DNA of 64,000 nucleotides from Thalassobaculum_A sp040219615 (GCF_040219615.1 NZ_JAVJSE010000037.1:1-64000), one strand, 5' to 3'. Positions 8,568 to 16,794 are shown, counted from the stretch's first letter. Translations and numbers: made by a program. Notes: generated by a model not told the origin, from the letters alone.

Positions 8568-8586
8568 ATATCGAATATGTCGATAT
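8568..8586. promoter_or_regulatory. Palindromic operator in LysR/divergent-operon spacer
   Basis: A perfect inverted repeat with 7-base arms, ATATCGA-ATATG-TCGATAT, contains T-N11-A from 8571 to 8583, the core of LysR-type binding sites. It lies 15 bases upstream of the LysR start in AT-rich DNA. Autoregulation plus control of the divergent operon is inferred. Confidence 0.55.
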
Positions 8587-8676
8587 TAAATATAGATATG
8601 TTTCGCTTATCGCGTTTGTTTCGACGCGCCATACTCATCCCCATCGATTCCGGGTCAGCAGTGCGGTGAGGCCGTG

Positions 8677-8988
8677 ATGCGCATCGACGTCCACCCGTCG
8701 GAAGTCATGAGGCAGTCGTTCTGGCTCGGCGCCGTGCTGGACGGGCGCGAGCCGCACATGCACCGGCTGGCCGACTGCATCGCCCTGATCCGGCCGCGCA
8801 TCGTGCACGCCGCCCGGGGCTACGACGACCGCAGCCTGATCTGGGCGCTGACGGCGATTACCGTTCATCTCGCGATCGAGGCGGACGAGGCCGAGCTGGC
8901 CGCCGCGATGTTCAGGTCCGATGCGCGCCTGCTCGAACTCGCCGGCGATACCGGGCCGGCGTCCGATCGCCGGAGGACCGGGAGATGA
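8677..8988 (+). CDS. 103-residue protein of unknown function
   Basis: A short soluble protein with no motif I recognise; it is mostly helical in composition, with many Ala, Leu, Arg and His residues and several Met-His pairs (MRQSF, HMHRLAD). It has no signal peptide or membrane segment. ATG8677 is chosen; a GTG lies immediately upstream at 8674. Its TGA overlaps the ATG of the cyclo-ligase gene (ATGA at 8985), so the two are translationally coupled. The operon is likely controlled by the divergent LysR regulator. Confidence 0.7.
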   Translation: MRIDVHPSEVMRQSFWLGAVLDGREPHMHRLADCIALIRPRIVHAARGYDDRSLIWALTAITVHLAIEADEAELAAAMFRSDARLLELAGDTGPASDRRRTGR

Positions 8989-9644
8989 GTTACGCCTCGC
9001 CGCCCTGTTTCGCCCACGAACTGGCCTCCGCCGCCGCCGGCGTCACGGCGGTCGACCCGGTGGCCGCGGCCGACGTGGCGCGCTGGCGGAAGGCCGAACG
9101 CGCGCGCCTGATCGCCGCGCGGCTCCGGCTGTCCTCCGCCGAACGGCGGCGGGTGTCGCGCGCGGTCGCCGGTGAACTCGGCCGGTTCGCCGACCGGCTC
9201 GGGGCAACGGTCGTCGGCGTCTACTGGCCGTTCCGCGGCGAGCTCGACCTGGTGCCGTGGATGCGGACACTCGCCGCCGGCGGCACCCGGGTGGCCCTGC
9301 CGGTCGTCCACGAGCGCGGACGCCCCCTGGTGTTTCGCGAATGGTGGCCGGGCTGCCGGCTGGAGCGCGGCATCTGGAACATCCCGGTGCCGGCGGAGGG
9401 CCCGCCCTTGATTCCCGACCTGGTGGTGGCGCCGGTCGTCGGCTTCGATCACGACTGCTACCGCCTCGGCTACGGCGGCGGCTATTTCGACCGGACCCTG
9501 GCGGCGCTGTCGCCCCGCCCGACCGCGGTCGGCGTCGGGCACCTGGAAGCCGGCATCGCCACGATCTATCCGCAGCCGCACGACATTCCGATGGATGCCG
9601 TGATCACCGGGGACGGCCAGGTGATGCGCCGCGGCCGCGGGTGA
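8985..9644 (+). CDS. 5-formyltetrahydrofolate cyclo-ligase family protein
   Basis: The 219-residue protein carries the family signature GYGGGYFDRTL near residues 161-171, and upstream the WPFRGELDL and ERGIWNIPVP elements of the substrate pocket. The family converts 5-formyl-THF to 5,10-methenyl-THF using ATP, returning a storage or inhibitory folate to the one-carbon pool in the cytoplasm. The N-terminus is about 30 residues longer than minimal homologues. It is coupled to both neighbours, by ATGA at its start and GTGA at its end. Unlike many bacteria, the gene is not beside zapA or 6S RNA here. Confidence 0.88.
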   Translation: MSYASPPCFAHELASAAAGVTAVDPVAAADVARWRKAERARLIAARLRLSSAERRRVSRAVAGELGRFADRLGATVVGVYWPFRGELDLVPWMRTLAAGGTRVALPVVHERGRPLVFREWWPGCRLERGIWNIPVPAEGPPLIPDLVVAPVVGFDHDCYRLGYGGGYFDRTLAALSPRPTAVGVGHLEAGIATIYPQPHDIPMDAVITGDGQVMRRGRG

Positions 9645-10009
9645 CGGAACCGATCCGGACCCGGCGGGTGTATGAGCGGTGCCGGCCGGAAGACGGCAGC
9701 CGGGTGCTGGTCGACCGGATCTGGCCGCGCGGCATCAGCAAGGGCAACCTCCGCCTGCAGCACTGGGCGAAGGAGGTGGCGCCCAGCGACGAACTGCGGC
9801 GCTGGTTCGGGCACGACCCGGAGCGCTGGGTGGAGTTCAGGCGCCGCTATGCCGGCGAGCTGGACGCCCGGCCCGAGCCGGTGGCGGCGCTGAGGGAGTG
9901 GCTGGCCTACGGGCCGCTGACCTTGCTGTATGCCGCCCGCGACGACCGCCACAACAACGCGGTCGCCCTGAAGGAATACCTGGAGGCCCGCGCGCCGGGC
10001 CGGGAGTGA
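9641..10009 (+). CDS. DUF488 family protein
   Basis: The 122-residue protein shows the DUF488 hallmarks: RRVYER near the N-terminus, LVDRIWPRG near residues 23-31, WFGHDPERW in the middle and TLLYAARDDRHNNAVALKEY at the end. The family is widespread, cytoplasmic and lacks a settled function. GTG9641 overlaps the previous TGA as GTGA, giving the family's usual length, so that start is preferred over longer in-frame options. It is the third gene of the operon from 8677. Confidence 0.88.
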   Translation: MTEPIRTRRVYERCRPEDGSRVLVDRIWPRGISKGNLRLQHWAKEVAPSDELRRWFGHDPERWVEFRRRYAGELDARPEPVAALREWLAYGPLTLLYAARDDRHNNAVALKEYLEARAPGRE

Positions 10010-10012
10010 CGG

Positions 10013-10561
10013 ATGGATCGCGAACGCCTGGCCGGCATGCTGCTCCGGGGCCTGCCGGACGCCCTGATCGTGTCGGACGCCGAGGGGATCATCGAGTTCT
10101 GGAACGCGGCGGCCGAGCGGGTGTTCGGCTTCTCCGTCGACGACGCGCTCGGGAGCAGCCTGGACATCATCATCCCGGAACGGCTGCGGGCCCGGCACTG
10201 GTCGGGCTATGCCGAGACCATGAAAACCGGTCATAGCCGCTACGGCGCCGGCGACCTGCTCGCCGTGCCGGCCCTGCACAAGGACGGCCGGCGGCTCTCG
10301 ATCCAGTTCTCGATCATGATCCTGCGCGACGACCGCGGGCGGCCGACGGGCACCGCCGCCGTTCTGCGCGACGTGACGCACGAGTTCGAGGCGCGCCGCA
10401 AGCTGGAGCGGGATCTGGCGGAGCTGCGCCGGGCCGCCGCCGACAACAAGGACGAGGACACCGGCGCCAGCCTGGGTTGCCCCGGGCACTGGCGCCGGCA
10501 GTTCGGTTCCGCCGGGGACGGCGCCCGGATCGGCCCGGCCTGGCTGCCGAAGGCCGACTGA
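10013..10561 (+). CDS. PAS domain protein
   Basis: The 182-residue protein consists of one PAS domain, residues about 8-125: DALIVSDAEGIIEFWNAAAE, then the VFGF(S) and LGSSLDIIIPE motifs, and a PAC-like end GRPTGTAAVLRDVTHEFE. A short coiled-coil-like helix (RRKLERDLAELRRAA) follows. There is no kinase, cyclase or GGDEF output domain and no transmembrane segment. It is therefore a free-standing cytoplasmic sensor or adaptor, perhaps binding a flavin, heme or small ligand. It starts 4 bases after the DUF488 stop, the last gene in this operon. Confidence 0.88.
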   Translation: MDRERLAGMLLRGLPDALIVSDAEGIIEFWNAAAERVFGFSVDDALGSSLDIIIPERLRARHWSGYAETMKTGHSRYGAGDLLAVPALHKDGRRLSIQFSIMILRDDRGRPTGTAAVLRDVTHEFEARRKLERDLAELRRAAADNKDEDTGASLGCPGHWRRQFGSAGDGARIGPAWLPKAD

Positions 10562-10570
10562 AGGCTCTCC

Positions 10571-10766
10571 TCAGACCACCGCCAGCCGCAGGTCGCCGAC
10601 GCCCGCGGCATGGCCATGCAGCTTGTCGCCGCGCTTGACCGGGCCGACCCCGGACGGGGGGCCGACATGATCGGGTCGCCGGACTGCCTGATCTCGCCGT
10701 TGACCTTCAGCCACACCGCGCCCTCGCCCGGGTGGTCGCTTGCGGCCGGGCGATCACGTGGGACGT
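10571..10766 (-). pseudogene. Decayed, internally deleted copy of the FAH-family gene at 15184-15867
   Basis: Read on the minus strand, this 196-base remnant aligns with the intact FAH-family gene from its stop codon (10571-10573 with 15184-15186) to its start (10764-10766 with 15865-15867, where ATG has become ACG). Relative to the intact gene, 75 bases are missing between two copies of TCAGGTCGCCGG (15285-15296, 15360-15371), 412 bases are missing between two copies of GGGTGGCC (15419-15426, 15831-15838), and one base is missing near 10658. The frame is broken, so it is a pseudogene. It implies an older duplication of the locus. Confidence 0.88.
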
Positions 10767-11054
10767 TTCGGTTTCTCGCTGATGGAGGTGAGCTGACGTC
10801 GGCGGGCAGGCGGCGGCGGGCGATCCAGGCAGGGCATGGACCCGTGGCTGTTGGAAGTGATCGGCATCGGGATCCGCCGGGCCGATCTGCCAGTCGCCGG
10901 GCGGCGGTTCCCGACGACAATTCCGAACGGCGAGCAGACCCAGGCCGACTGACGTCGCCACGTCCCGCATGAGGACGAACAACGGCTGGGTATCGTCGGT
11001 GTTGCCGAAGCAGGTCGTGGTCAGATCGGATTTCCGACCGCTTCGATCTGCCTG
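10767..11054. other. Intergenic, no gene recognised
   Basis: Together with the pseudogene this makes a 493-base gap. No coding signal, RNA gene or repeat copy was recognised in this part; similarity to the region upstream of the intact FAH gene fades by about 10810. Confidence 0.5.
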
Positions 11055-12653
11055 CTAGGAGAAGGTGAACCAGTCGGACTGGAGCTGCGAGACGGTGATG
11101 CCCGCGAGGGTCAGGGTGTTGCCGCTCCCGAGTGCGAACTGCACCCCGCCGGCGGTATCGCTCGCGCCCGCGACCAGCTCGGCGTAGGTATCGATCGTTG
11201 TCCCGTTGGCGTTGGACGCGATCTGTATCCGGTCGCCGGCGGCACCATCGAAGTCGGTTACCACGTCGACGCCGCCGTTGGCCTGTCCGACCACCACGTC
11301 GGCCCCCTCGCCGGTGGAGATCGTGTCGTTCCCCAGGCCGCCGTGGAACGAGTCGCTTCCGAGGTTGCCGATCAGCAGGTCGTTGTCCTGGCCGCCGAAC
11401 AGCGCGTCGTTGCCCTGGCCGCCGAACAGCGTGTCGTCGCCCAGGTTGCCGTACAGGAAGTCGTCTCCGAGGTTGCCGTAGGCGAGGTCCGCATCCTGGC
11501 CGCCATAGGCGACATCGGCGTCCTGGCCGCCATACAGCGCGTCGGCCGCCCGGTTGCCGTACAGGAGGTCGGCGCCGACGTTGCCATAGACCACGTCGTT
11601 GTCGGTGCCGCCCCACAGCGTGTCGGAACCGGTGCCGCCGAAGACGGTGTCGTTGCCGCCGTCGCCGTAGAGCAGGTCGTTGCCGTCCCCCGAGCCGATG
11701 GTATCGTCTCCGTCGCCGCCGGACAGGGTGTCGTCGCCCTCGCCCAGCGAGAGGAACTGCGCGCTGCCGTCGCCGATCGCGAAGTTGGCGCCGGAGCCGC
11801 CGCTGACCGTGGCCGTGCCGATGATCGAGACGAACTCGATATTGTCGACCTGCAGGATCTTGCCGGTGATCGAGCGCATGTCGATCACGAACGCCTCGGA
11901 CTGGCCGCCGCTCGACGTGCCGGTGATCACGATCGGGTCGTCGGTGGTGATGCCCGGGCCGATCGTCGGCACGATCGTGCGGATGTCCACCGTAGTGGTC
12001 GTCGCCAAGGCGTTCAGGAAGCTCTGCGCCCCGCCGATCATGCCGGCCTCGCCGGTCGGGTTCTGGGCGTCGATGGCGTTGACCAGGGTGGTCACTGCGC
12101 TGTCGCCGGACTGCGCGGTCGACGGCCCCGACGAAGTGATGGTCACCGACGGCGGCAGGGTCGCGGTCACCACGTTGCCGTTGTTGCCGGTGTTCTGGAC
12201 GATTGCGGCCGAACCGCTGGCGCTGCCGGCGTTGGTGATCGTTCGATCGCTGCCCGAGCTGCCGCTCGCTCCGCCGTCGCTGACGGTCACGCCGCCGGAC
12301 CCGGTGTCCCGCGCCGCTGTCGCGAAGTTGAGGTCGGTATTGTTGGTTATTCCTGCGAAGGAACCGCTCGAACTGCCGAGCACTTTGTTGGCCGCGATCT
12401 GGATGTAATAATCGGTCGAATATGAAAGAGTGCTGCCTGTATCAAGTGTAATTTGCGTGCCGTTTATACTGAGTCCTGAGTGCTCGGCAGAATATTGTGT
12501 CACGCGGACATCATCGCTGCTCCGGTAGATAGATATATCGACGTTTGCACTGCCGATATGCACCGCTTCCGAGAATGTCAGGACGATGTTGGCGTCGACT
12601 GCCACACCGGTCGTGTCATCGCCTGGTGAGCTGCTGACGAGTGTAACCGGCAT
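11055..12653 (-). CDS. Secreted RTX-type calcium-binding repeat protein with N-terminal Ig-like domain
   Basis: The 532-residue product begins with an SbsA/Big_5-type Ig-like domain (residues about 1-105, MPVTLVSSSPGDDTTGVAVD). A low-complexity Ser/Gly/Thr linker follows, then about 15 nonapeptide repeats in the C-terminal half, beginning near residue 300 with GEGDDTLSGGDGDD. Many central repeats have the variant core YGN-LGDD or FGGQ-xxDA. A typical end domain follows (DVVTDFDGAAGDRIQIA). RTX proteins leave through type I secretion and fold on binding calcium outside; no ABC exporter gene is in the window. ATG12653 is preceded by AAGGAGA; the GTG at 12674 precedes that site and is rejected. 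The N-terminal codons are clearly more AT-rich than the neighbours. Confidence 0.88.
   Translation of the reverse strand: MPVTLVSSSPGDDTTGVAVDANIVLTFSEAVHIGSANVDISIYRSSDDVRVTQYSAEHSGLSINGTQITLDTGSTLSYSTDYYIQIAANKVLGSSSGSFAGITNNTDLNFATAARDTGSGGVTVSDGGASGSSGSDRTITNAGSASGSAAIVQNTGNNGNVVTATLPPSVTITSSGPSTAQSGDSAVTTLVNAIDAQNPTGEAGMIGGAQSFLNALATTTTVDIRTIVPTIGPGITTDDPIVITGTSSGGQSEAFVIDMRSITGKILQVDNIEFVSIIGTATVSGGSGANFAIGDGSAQFLSLGEGDDTLSGGDGDDTIGSGDGNDLLYGDGGNDTVFGGTGSDTLWGGTDNDVVYGNVGADLLYGNRAADALYGGQDADVAYGGQDADLAYGNLGDDFLYGNLGDDTLFGGQGNDALFGGQDNDLLIGNLGSDSFHGGLGNDTISTGEGADVVVGQANGGVDVVTDFDGAAGDRIQIASNANGTTIDTYAELVAGASDTAGGVQFALGSGNTLTLAGITVSQLQSDWFTFS
11330..11750. repeat. Tandem 27-base repeats coding RTX nonapeptides
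   Basis: About 15 imperfect 27-base units, with recurring CCGCC(A/G)AACAGCGT or TTGCCGTACAGG cores on the plus strand, encode the glycine/aspartate repeats of the RTX protein. They are in-frame protein repeats without unique spacers, so they are not a CRISPR array. Confidence 0.85.
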
Positions 12654-13028
12654 GCGCGGATCTCCTTCACTCACGACAATCCAAGGGTCATCGCGTCCAG
12701 ACCCGGCAGGCTAACGAACCTACGAAGCACCACATTCAAACGCAACATTCATGTAAAACATCACGGAAATTAAACATTAATTAACCAAGATGCGATAACT
12801 TACGTCTGTTTAAAGAAAAACATTCACACGTTGAAAACACCGCGGCGCAGCTGATAATGGAATGAGGCGGCTTGTCGACACGGATCGAAATCGGGCGCGT
12901 TGCGACCGAAACTTGCTGCGCGAGGCGCTCCTTCGCGCAGACGGAGCATCTCGAGCCTGGCGCTCTGCCGGCCGGTTCCGGCTCGACCGACAGCGGGCCT
13001 CCAGGATCGTTGCCCTGAGTGACCGATC
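12654..13028. promoter_or_regulatory. AT-rich divergent promoter island
   Basis: About 375 bases separate the RTX gene from the divergent TPR/GT-D gene. Bases 12725-12840 are very AT-rich for this genome (AATTAAACATTAATTAACC and neighbouring runs), while 12850-13028 return to normal composition. The AT island is the likely promoter and possible silencer-binding region for the RTX gene. No specific box or RNA gene was recognised. Confidence 0.5.
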
Positions 13029-15074
13029 ATGACGACCGGCGGTAACCCGGTCGCCTGGACGACCCTCTTGCAGCAGGCCACGGCGCGCCTGCAGGTCGAG
13101 CCCGACGACATGCCGGCCCGGGTGATGCGGGCCGGTGCACTGCTTCATCTGGATCGCCTGGACGAGGCGGAAGCTTCGTTCCGTGAACTCGATCGCGTCC
13201 GCCCGATACAGCCATTCGGCCCGGAGGGGCTCGCCCAGGTAGCCGATCGTCGCGGCGATCGGGTCGCGGCGTTGCGTCTGTGGCGGCGGGTCCTGACAGG
13301 GTTTCCGGCGCACGCCCCGGCATGGCTCGGGCTCGGAACGCTGCAGCTGGTGGTTGGGCAGTTCGACGGTGCCGGCGGCTCCTATGCACGAGTGGGGGCG
13401 CTGGCCCCTGCCTCCCCGCTCGGTGCGGTCGGTGCCGCGGAAACCGCCGCCCACGCCCGCGACTGGGACGCCGCCCTCGAACGGTGGCTCGGGATCCTGC
13501 GCCGCTGGCCGGGGATCCCGAAGGCGGTGATCGGCGCGGTCACGGCGCTCGCCAACCTCGGACGGCTGGACGAGGCGGAGGCGCTTCTGGCGGGCCAGGG
13601 CGACGCGCTGCCCGCTCCGGATGCCGTGTTCGCCAAGGCGCTGATCCTGCAGAAGCGACAGCGCTACGCGGAGATCGCCAGCCTGCTCGACCGGAACGCC
13701 GCCACGGTCCCCGGACACCCGATGCTCCGGCTCATGCGGTTTCACGCGGCCACGGTCAGGGGCCGGCCCGAGGACGCGGCGCGCGCCCTGGCGCCCGCGG
13801 GTGGCGGACCACTGCCGCCCTGGGCCCGTGCAATGACCGCGGCGCATGCCTGCGCCGGCGGATCGGCGGAAGCGTGCGGCGAACTCCGGGCGCTCTGGCA
13901 TGAGCATGGCGAGGCGCTCTTCACGCCCGACCTGATCGGCGTCCTCGCGCAGTCGCTCGGCGAAGCCGAGGGCCGCGGCGCTGTCGAACGGCTCCTGGCG
14001 TCCCTCGAGGCGTTGCATCCCTTCAGCATCAGGGCGATCAAGCTGCGGCTGTTTGCCGTGCTTGAGCGGTTGCGCTGGCAGGAAACCTGCCGACCGGGTG
14101 CCGACGGCGAGGCGATACGGGGGCTGGCAGCCGCCTTCGACCCGCAGCTGCCGTTCGGTCACGCCGCGCGCTGGCTTGCCCGGCTCGCCGACCGCTTCGA
14201 TGCGCTCCGGCGGTGCCATGCGGCGTTCCCCATCGACACCGCCTGGCGCCGGGAGGCGGCCGCCGCCGTGGTGGACCGCATCCTCGACCATTGCGCGGAG
14301 AAGCGGCCGTTCAGCCTGATACGCCTCGGCGACGGCGAGGGGAATTTCCTGCCCTACCCGCCGGCCTGGGCGCGGTTCGAGGAGGCCGACCGGCGGTCGG
14401 TCCAGTATCTGTGGTGGGGAGAGCGCCGTCTCGGTCCGGCGGACGAAGCGGAAATCTCGTCCCTGCTCTGCGATTCCATACGACACGCCGATATCGTCGG
14501 CGTCCCGGACCTGTCGCGGCTGTGCTTCGGGATGCCCCTGCCGGCCCCGGCATCGCTGTACCAGAGCTGGCACGACTACCGGGGTGTGCTCGCCATTCTC
14601 GACCACCTCGATGGCGGCACGGCGGTGGGCGCCGGCACCTTGATCCGGCCGGAGCAGGTGATCACCTCCTGCAACCTGCATGTCGATCTGGCGTCGTGGG
14701 GGCTCTACGAGCGCCTGTTCGGCTCGATCCGGCGGGTGTCGGTGATCGGCTGCCACGCCGCCCTGCCGGCGGAGTTGGCCGCCCGGTTCGGGTTGACGGT
14801 GTCCCGCTTCGTTCGGATCCCGCATGAGCGGAAGTTCGGCGAGGCCTTCGGCTACGGGGACGACGGCGACCACTACCCGGATGCGTTCCGGCGGCTGCGG
14901 CGCGACCTGGTCGCGGAGCCGGGCGAAGTGTTCCTGGTCGCCGCCGGCATCCTCGGGAAGATCTACTGCGACTGGATCCGCAGCGCGGGCGGCATCGCGC
15001 TGGATATCGGCAGCGTGGTCGACCACTGGTGCGGCTTCAGTACGCGGACGCTGCGCCTGGCACCGCGCCGCTGA
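13029..15074 (+). CDS. TPR protein fused to a GT-D-like glycosyltransferase domain
   Basis: The 681-residue protein has TPR-like helical repeats over residues 1-400 (LDEAEASFREL, GRLDEAEALLAGQ and similar). The C-terminal 260 residues contain RLGDGEG at 432-438, then DIVGVPDLSRL, a Trp-rich core, and near the end VFLVAAGILGKIYCDWIRS followed by ALDIGSVVDHW. That order (R-x-GDGE, then xxAAG-hGK, then DIG) matches the GT-D fold domain found in bacterial cell-surface glycosyltransferases. TPR segments fused to glycosyltransferases often recruit protein or glycan acceptors, so a role in surface or protein glycosylation is inferred. It lies between the FAH-family gene and its decayed copy. Confidence 0.7.
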   Translation: MTTGGNPVAWTTLLQQATARLQVEPDDMPARVMRAGALLHLDRLDEAEASFRELDRVRPIQPFGPEGLAQVADRRGDRVAALRLWRRVLTGFPAHAPAWLGLGTLQLVVGQFDGAGGSYARVGALAPASPLGAVGAAETAAHARDWDAALERWLGILRRWPGIPKAVIGAVTALANLGRLDEAEALLAGQGDALPAPDAVFAKALILQKRQRYAEIASLLDRNAATVPGHPMLRLMRFHAATVRGRPEDAARALAPAGGGPLPPWARAMTAAHACAGGSAEACGELRALWHEHGEALFTPDLIGVLAQSLGEAEGRGAVERLLASLEALHPFSIRAIKLRLFAVLERLRWQETCRPGADGEAIRGLAAAFDPQLPFGHAARWLARLADRFDALRRCHAAFPIDTAWRREAAAAVVDRILDHCAEKRPFSLIRLGDGEGNFLPYPPAWARFEEADRRSVQYLWWGERRLGPADEAEISSLLCDSIRHADIVGVPDLSRLCFGMPLPAPASLYQSWHDYRGVLAILDHLDGGTAVGAGTLIRPEQVITSCNLHVDLASWGLYERLFGSIRRVSVIGCHAALPAELAARFGLTVSRFVRIPHERKFGEAFGYGDDGDHYPDAFRRLRRDLVAEPGEVFLVAAGILGKIYCDWIRSAGGIALDIGSVVDHWCGFSTRTLRLAPRR

Positions 15075-15183
15075 CAGGTTCACGGGCGCCGTCCCGGGCG
15101 GTGCGAGCGGGAGGCCGGCGACGGCGTCTTCGGATCCGGGACGCCGTTGCCGTCCCTCTGCGGCGGTCGTGCCGGACCGTCGG

Positions 15184-15867
15184 TCAGATCACCGCCAGCT
15201 GCAGATCGCCGACGCCCGCGACATGGCCGTGCAGCTTGTCGCCGCGCTTGACCGGGCCGACCCCGGACGGGGTGCCCGACATGATCAGGTCGCCGGCCTT
15301 CAGCTCGAACAGCTCGGACAGGAAGGCGATCATCTCCGGCACCTTCCAGATCAGCTGGTTCAGGTCGCCGGACTGCCTGGTCTCGCCGTTGATCTTCAGC
15401 CAGACCGCGCCCTCGCTCGGGTGGCCGATCTCGCTCGCCGGCACCAGCGCGGTGCAGGGGGCCGAGTGCTCGAACGCCTTGCCGACCTCCCACGGGCGGC
15501 CGAGGTCCTTGGCCTGGCCCTGCAGGTCGCGCCGCGTCATGTCGAGGCCGACGGCATAGCCGTAGACGTGGTCGAGCGCGCTCTCCACCGGGATGTCGGT
15601 GCCGCCGCTCTTCAGCGCCACCACCATCTCGATCTCGTGGTGCACGTCGCTGCTCTTCGACGGGTAGGGGAAGTCCTGGCCCACCAGCAGGTTGTCCGGG
15701 TTCTTCTGGAAGAAGAACGGCGGCTCCTTGTTCGGGTCGTGGCCCATCTCGATGGCGTGGGCGGCGTAGTTGCGGCCGACGCAGTAGATCCGGTGCACCG
15801 GGAACAGGTCGGCGCTGCCGCGCACCGGCAGGGTGGCCACTTGCGGCTGGGCGATCACGTAGGGCAT
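15184..15867 (-). CDS. Fumarylacetoacetate hydrolase family protein (acylpyruvase-like)
   Basis: The 227-residue length fits the single-domain FAH enzymes that cleave acylpyruvates or fumarylpyruvate. The metal site is visible as HHEIEMV with Glu78 and Glu80, plus Asp109 in GLDMTRRDLQ; the GRNYAAHAIEMG and GRPWEVGKAFEHSAPC motifs are characteristic. The likely reaction is hydrolysis of fumarylpyruvate to fumarate and pyruvate, the last step of gentisate-type ring cleavage. The neighbouring maleate-isomerase-like gene on the same strand would fit that chemistry. A decayed second copy lies at 10571-10766. ATG15867 is the only sensible start. Confidence 0.9.
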   Translation of the reverse strand: MPYVIAQPQVATLPVRGSADLFPVHRIYCVGRNYAAHAIEMGHDPNKEPPFFFQKNPDNLLVGQDFPYPSKSSDVHHEIEMVVALKSGGTDIPVESALDHVYGYAVGLDMTRRDLQGQAKDLGRPWEVGKAFEHSAPCTALVPASEIGHPSEGAVWLKINGETRQSGDLNQLIWKVPEMIAFLSELFELKAGDLIMSGTPSGVGPVKRGDKLHGHVAGVGDLQLAVI

Positions 15868-15975
15868 GTCGGTTTCTCGTTCATGGCGATGGGTCGGCGG
15901 CGACGGGCAGGCGAATGCTTCCCAGGAAATACGCCGCGCCCCGGCGGCCGTCCAGGCGAAGCTGTCGTCGCTCCG

Positions 15976-16794
15976 CTACCCGGCCAGCCCGCGTTCGTAC
16001 AGCATGCCGAATTCCGGCTGAGGGTCGTCGACCCCGGCGAGGCGCAGGCAGTGCCAGGCCATCGCCAGGTTGCTCGACAGCAGCGGCTTGCCGGTCGCGG
16101 CCTCAACCTCGGCGACCACCGGGGCGACCTCCAGGCTGGTGCAGGACACGAACACCCCGTCGACCCCGGGCGTGCGGCCGGCGGCGATCGCGGCGTCGCG
16201 GATCGACTCCCGCGAGATCCTTGCCGCCTCCCGGTCGTCGGTGCGCAGGAAGGTGCCCATCGCCGCCACGCCGACGCCGCGACCCTCGAAGTATTTCCGC
16301 AGGTTCTCGTTGATCGCCTGGCTGTACGGGGTCAGCAGGGCGATCCGCTTCATGCCGAGCGTCCGGAACGCCGCGAAGGCGCCGGTGACCGGGTTGGTGA
16401 ACTTGGCCTCGGGCCGGACCTTGCGCAGCTCGGCGGCAACGCCGTCCTCGCCGATCACCATCGACGCTGAGGTGCAGCCGAAGGCGACCACGCTGAGCGG
16501 GATGCTCGGCAGGATCAGGTCGGCGGTCGGCGCCAGGTGCGGCTTCATCGCCATCAGGTTCTCGGGCGTGACCTCGTTGGCCATCGGGATCCTCGCCTCG
16601 AAGAACGCCACGCCGGGCTGCCGGATGATGCCGCGGAACTCGTGCTCGACGGTCTGGTCCGTGGCCAGCACCACCAACCCGATGGCGGCCCGGCTGTAGA
16701 TCCCCGGCGACAGGACCGAGGGCAGCACGCCGAGGTCGACGAAGCCGGAGCTGCGGTCGGTGGCGGGGCCGTCGGCGGCGAGGGCGGTGCTCAT
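15976..16794 (-). CDS. Maleate isomerase/Asp-Glu racemase superfamily protein
   Basis: The 272-residue protein shows the two-cysteine active-site pattern of the superfamily: Cys107 in VVAFGCTSASMV and Cys218 in GVFVSCTSLE. The first deprotonates or attacks the substrate and the second completes the isomerisation; both are present here. Maleate cis-trans isomerases turn maleate into fumarate in nicotinate or aromatic degradation, and arylmalonate decarboxylases share the fold, so the exact reaction is open. It is co-oriented with the FAH-family gene 109 bases downstream, which would supply or use fumarate-level compounds. ATG16794 was chosen because the upstream 53 in-frame residues look non-coding. 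Confidence 0.8.
   Translation of the reverse strand: MSTALAADGPATDRSSGFVDLGVLPSVLSPGIYSRAAIGLVVLATDQTVEHEFRGIIRQPGVAFFEARIPMANEVTPENLMAMKPHLAPTADLILPSIPLSVVAFGCTSASMVIGEDGVAAELRKVRPEAKFTNPVTGAFAAFRTLGMKRIALLTPYSQAINENLRKYFEGRGVGVAAMGTFLRTDDREAARISRESIRDAAIAAGRTPGVDGVFVSCTSLEVAPVVAEVEAATGKPLLSSNLAMAWHCLRLAGVDDPQPEFGMLYERGLAG

Noticed and set aside
11330..11750. Regular short repeats that could be taken for CRISPR
   Set aside because: They are in-frame 27-base coding repeats of the RTX protein with no unique spacers.
12810..15083. A 757-codon open frame antisense to the TPR/GT-D gene
   Set aside because: Low-complexity Arg/Pro/Gln-rich composition, no motif, fully antisense to a gene with recognisable domains.
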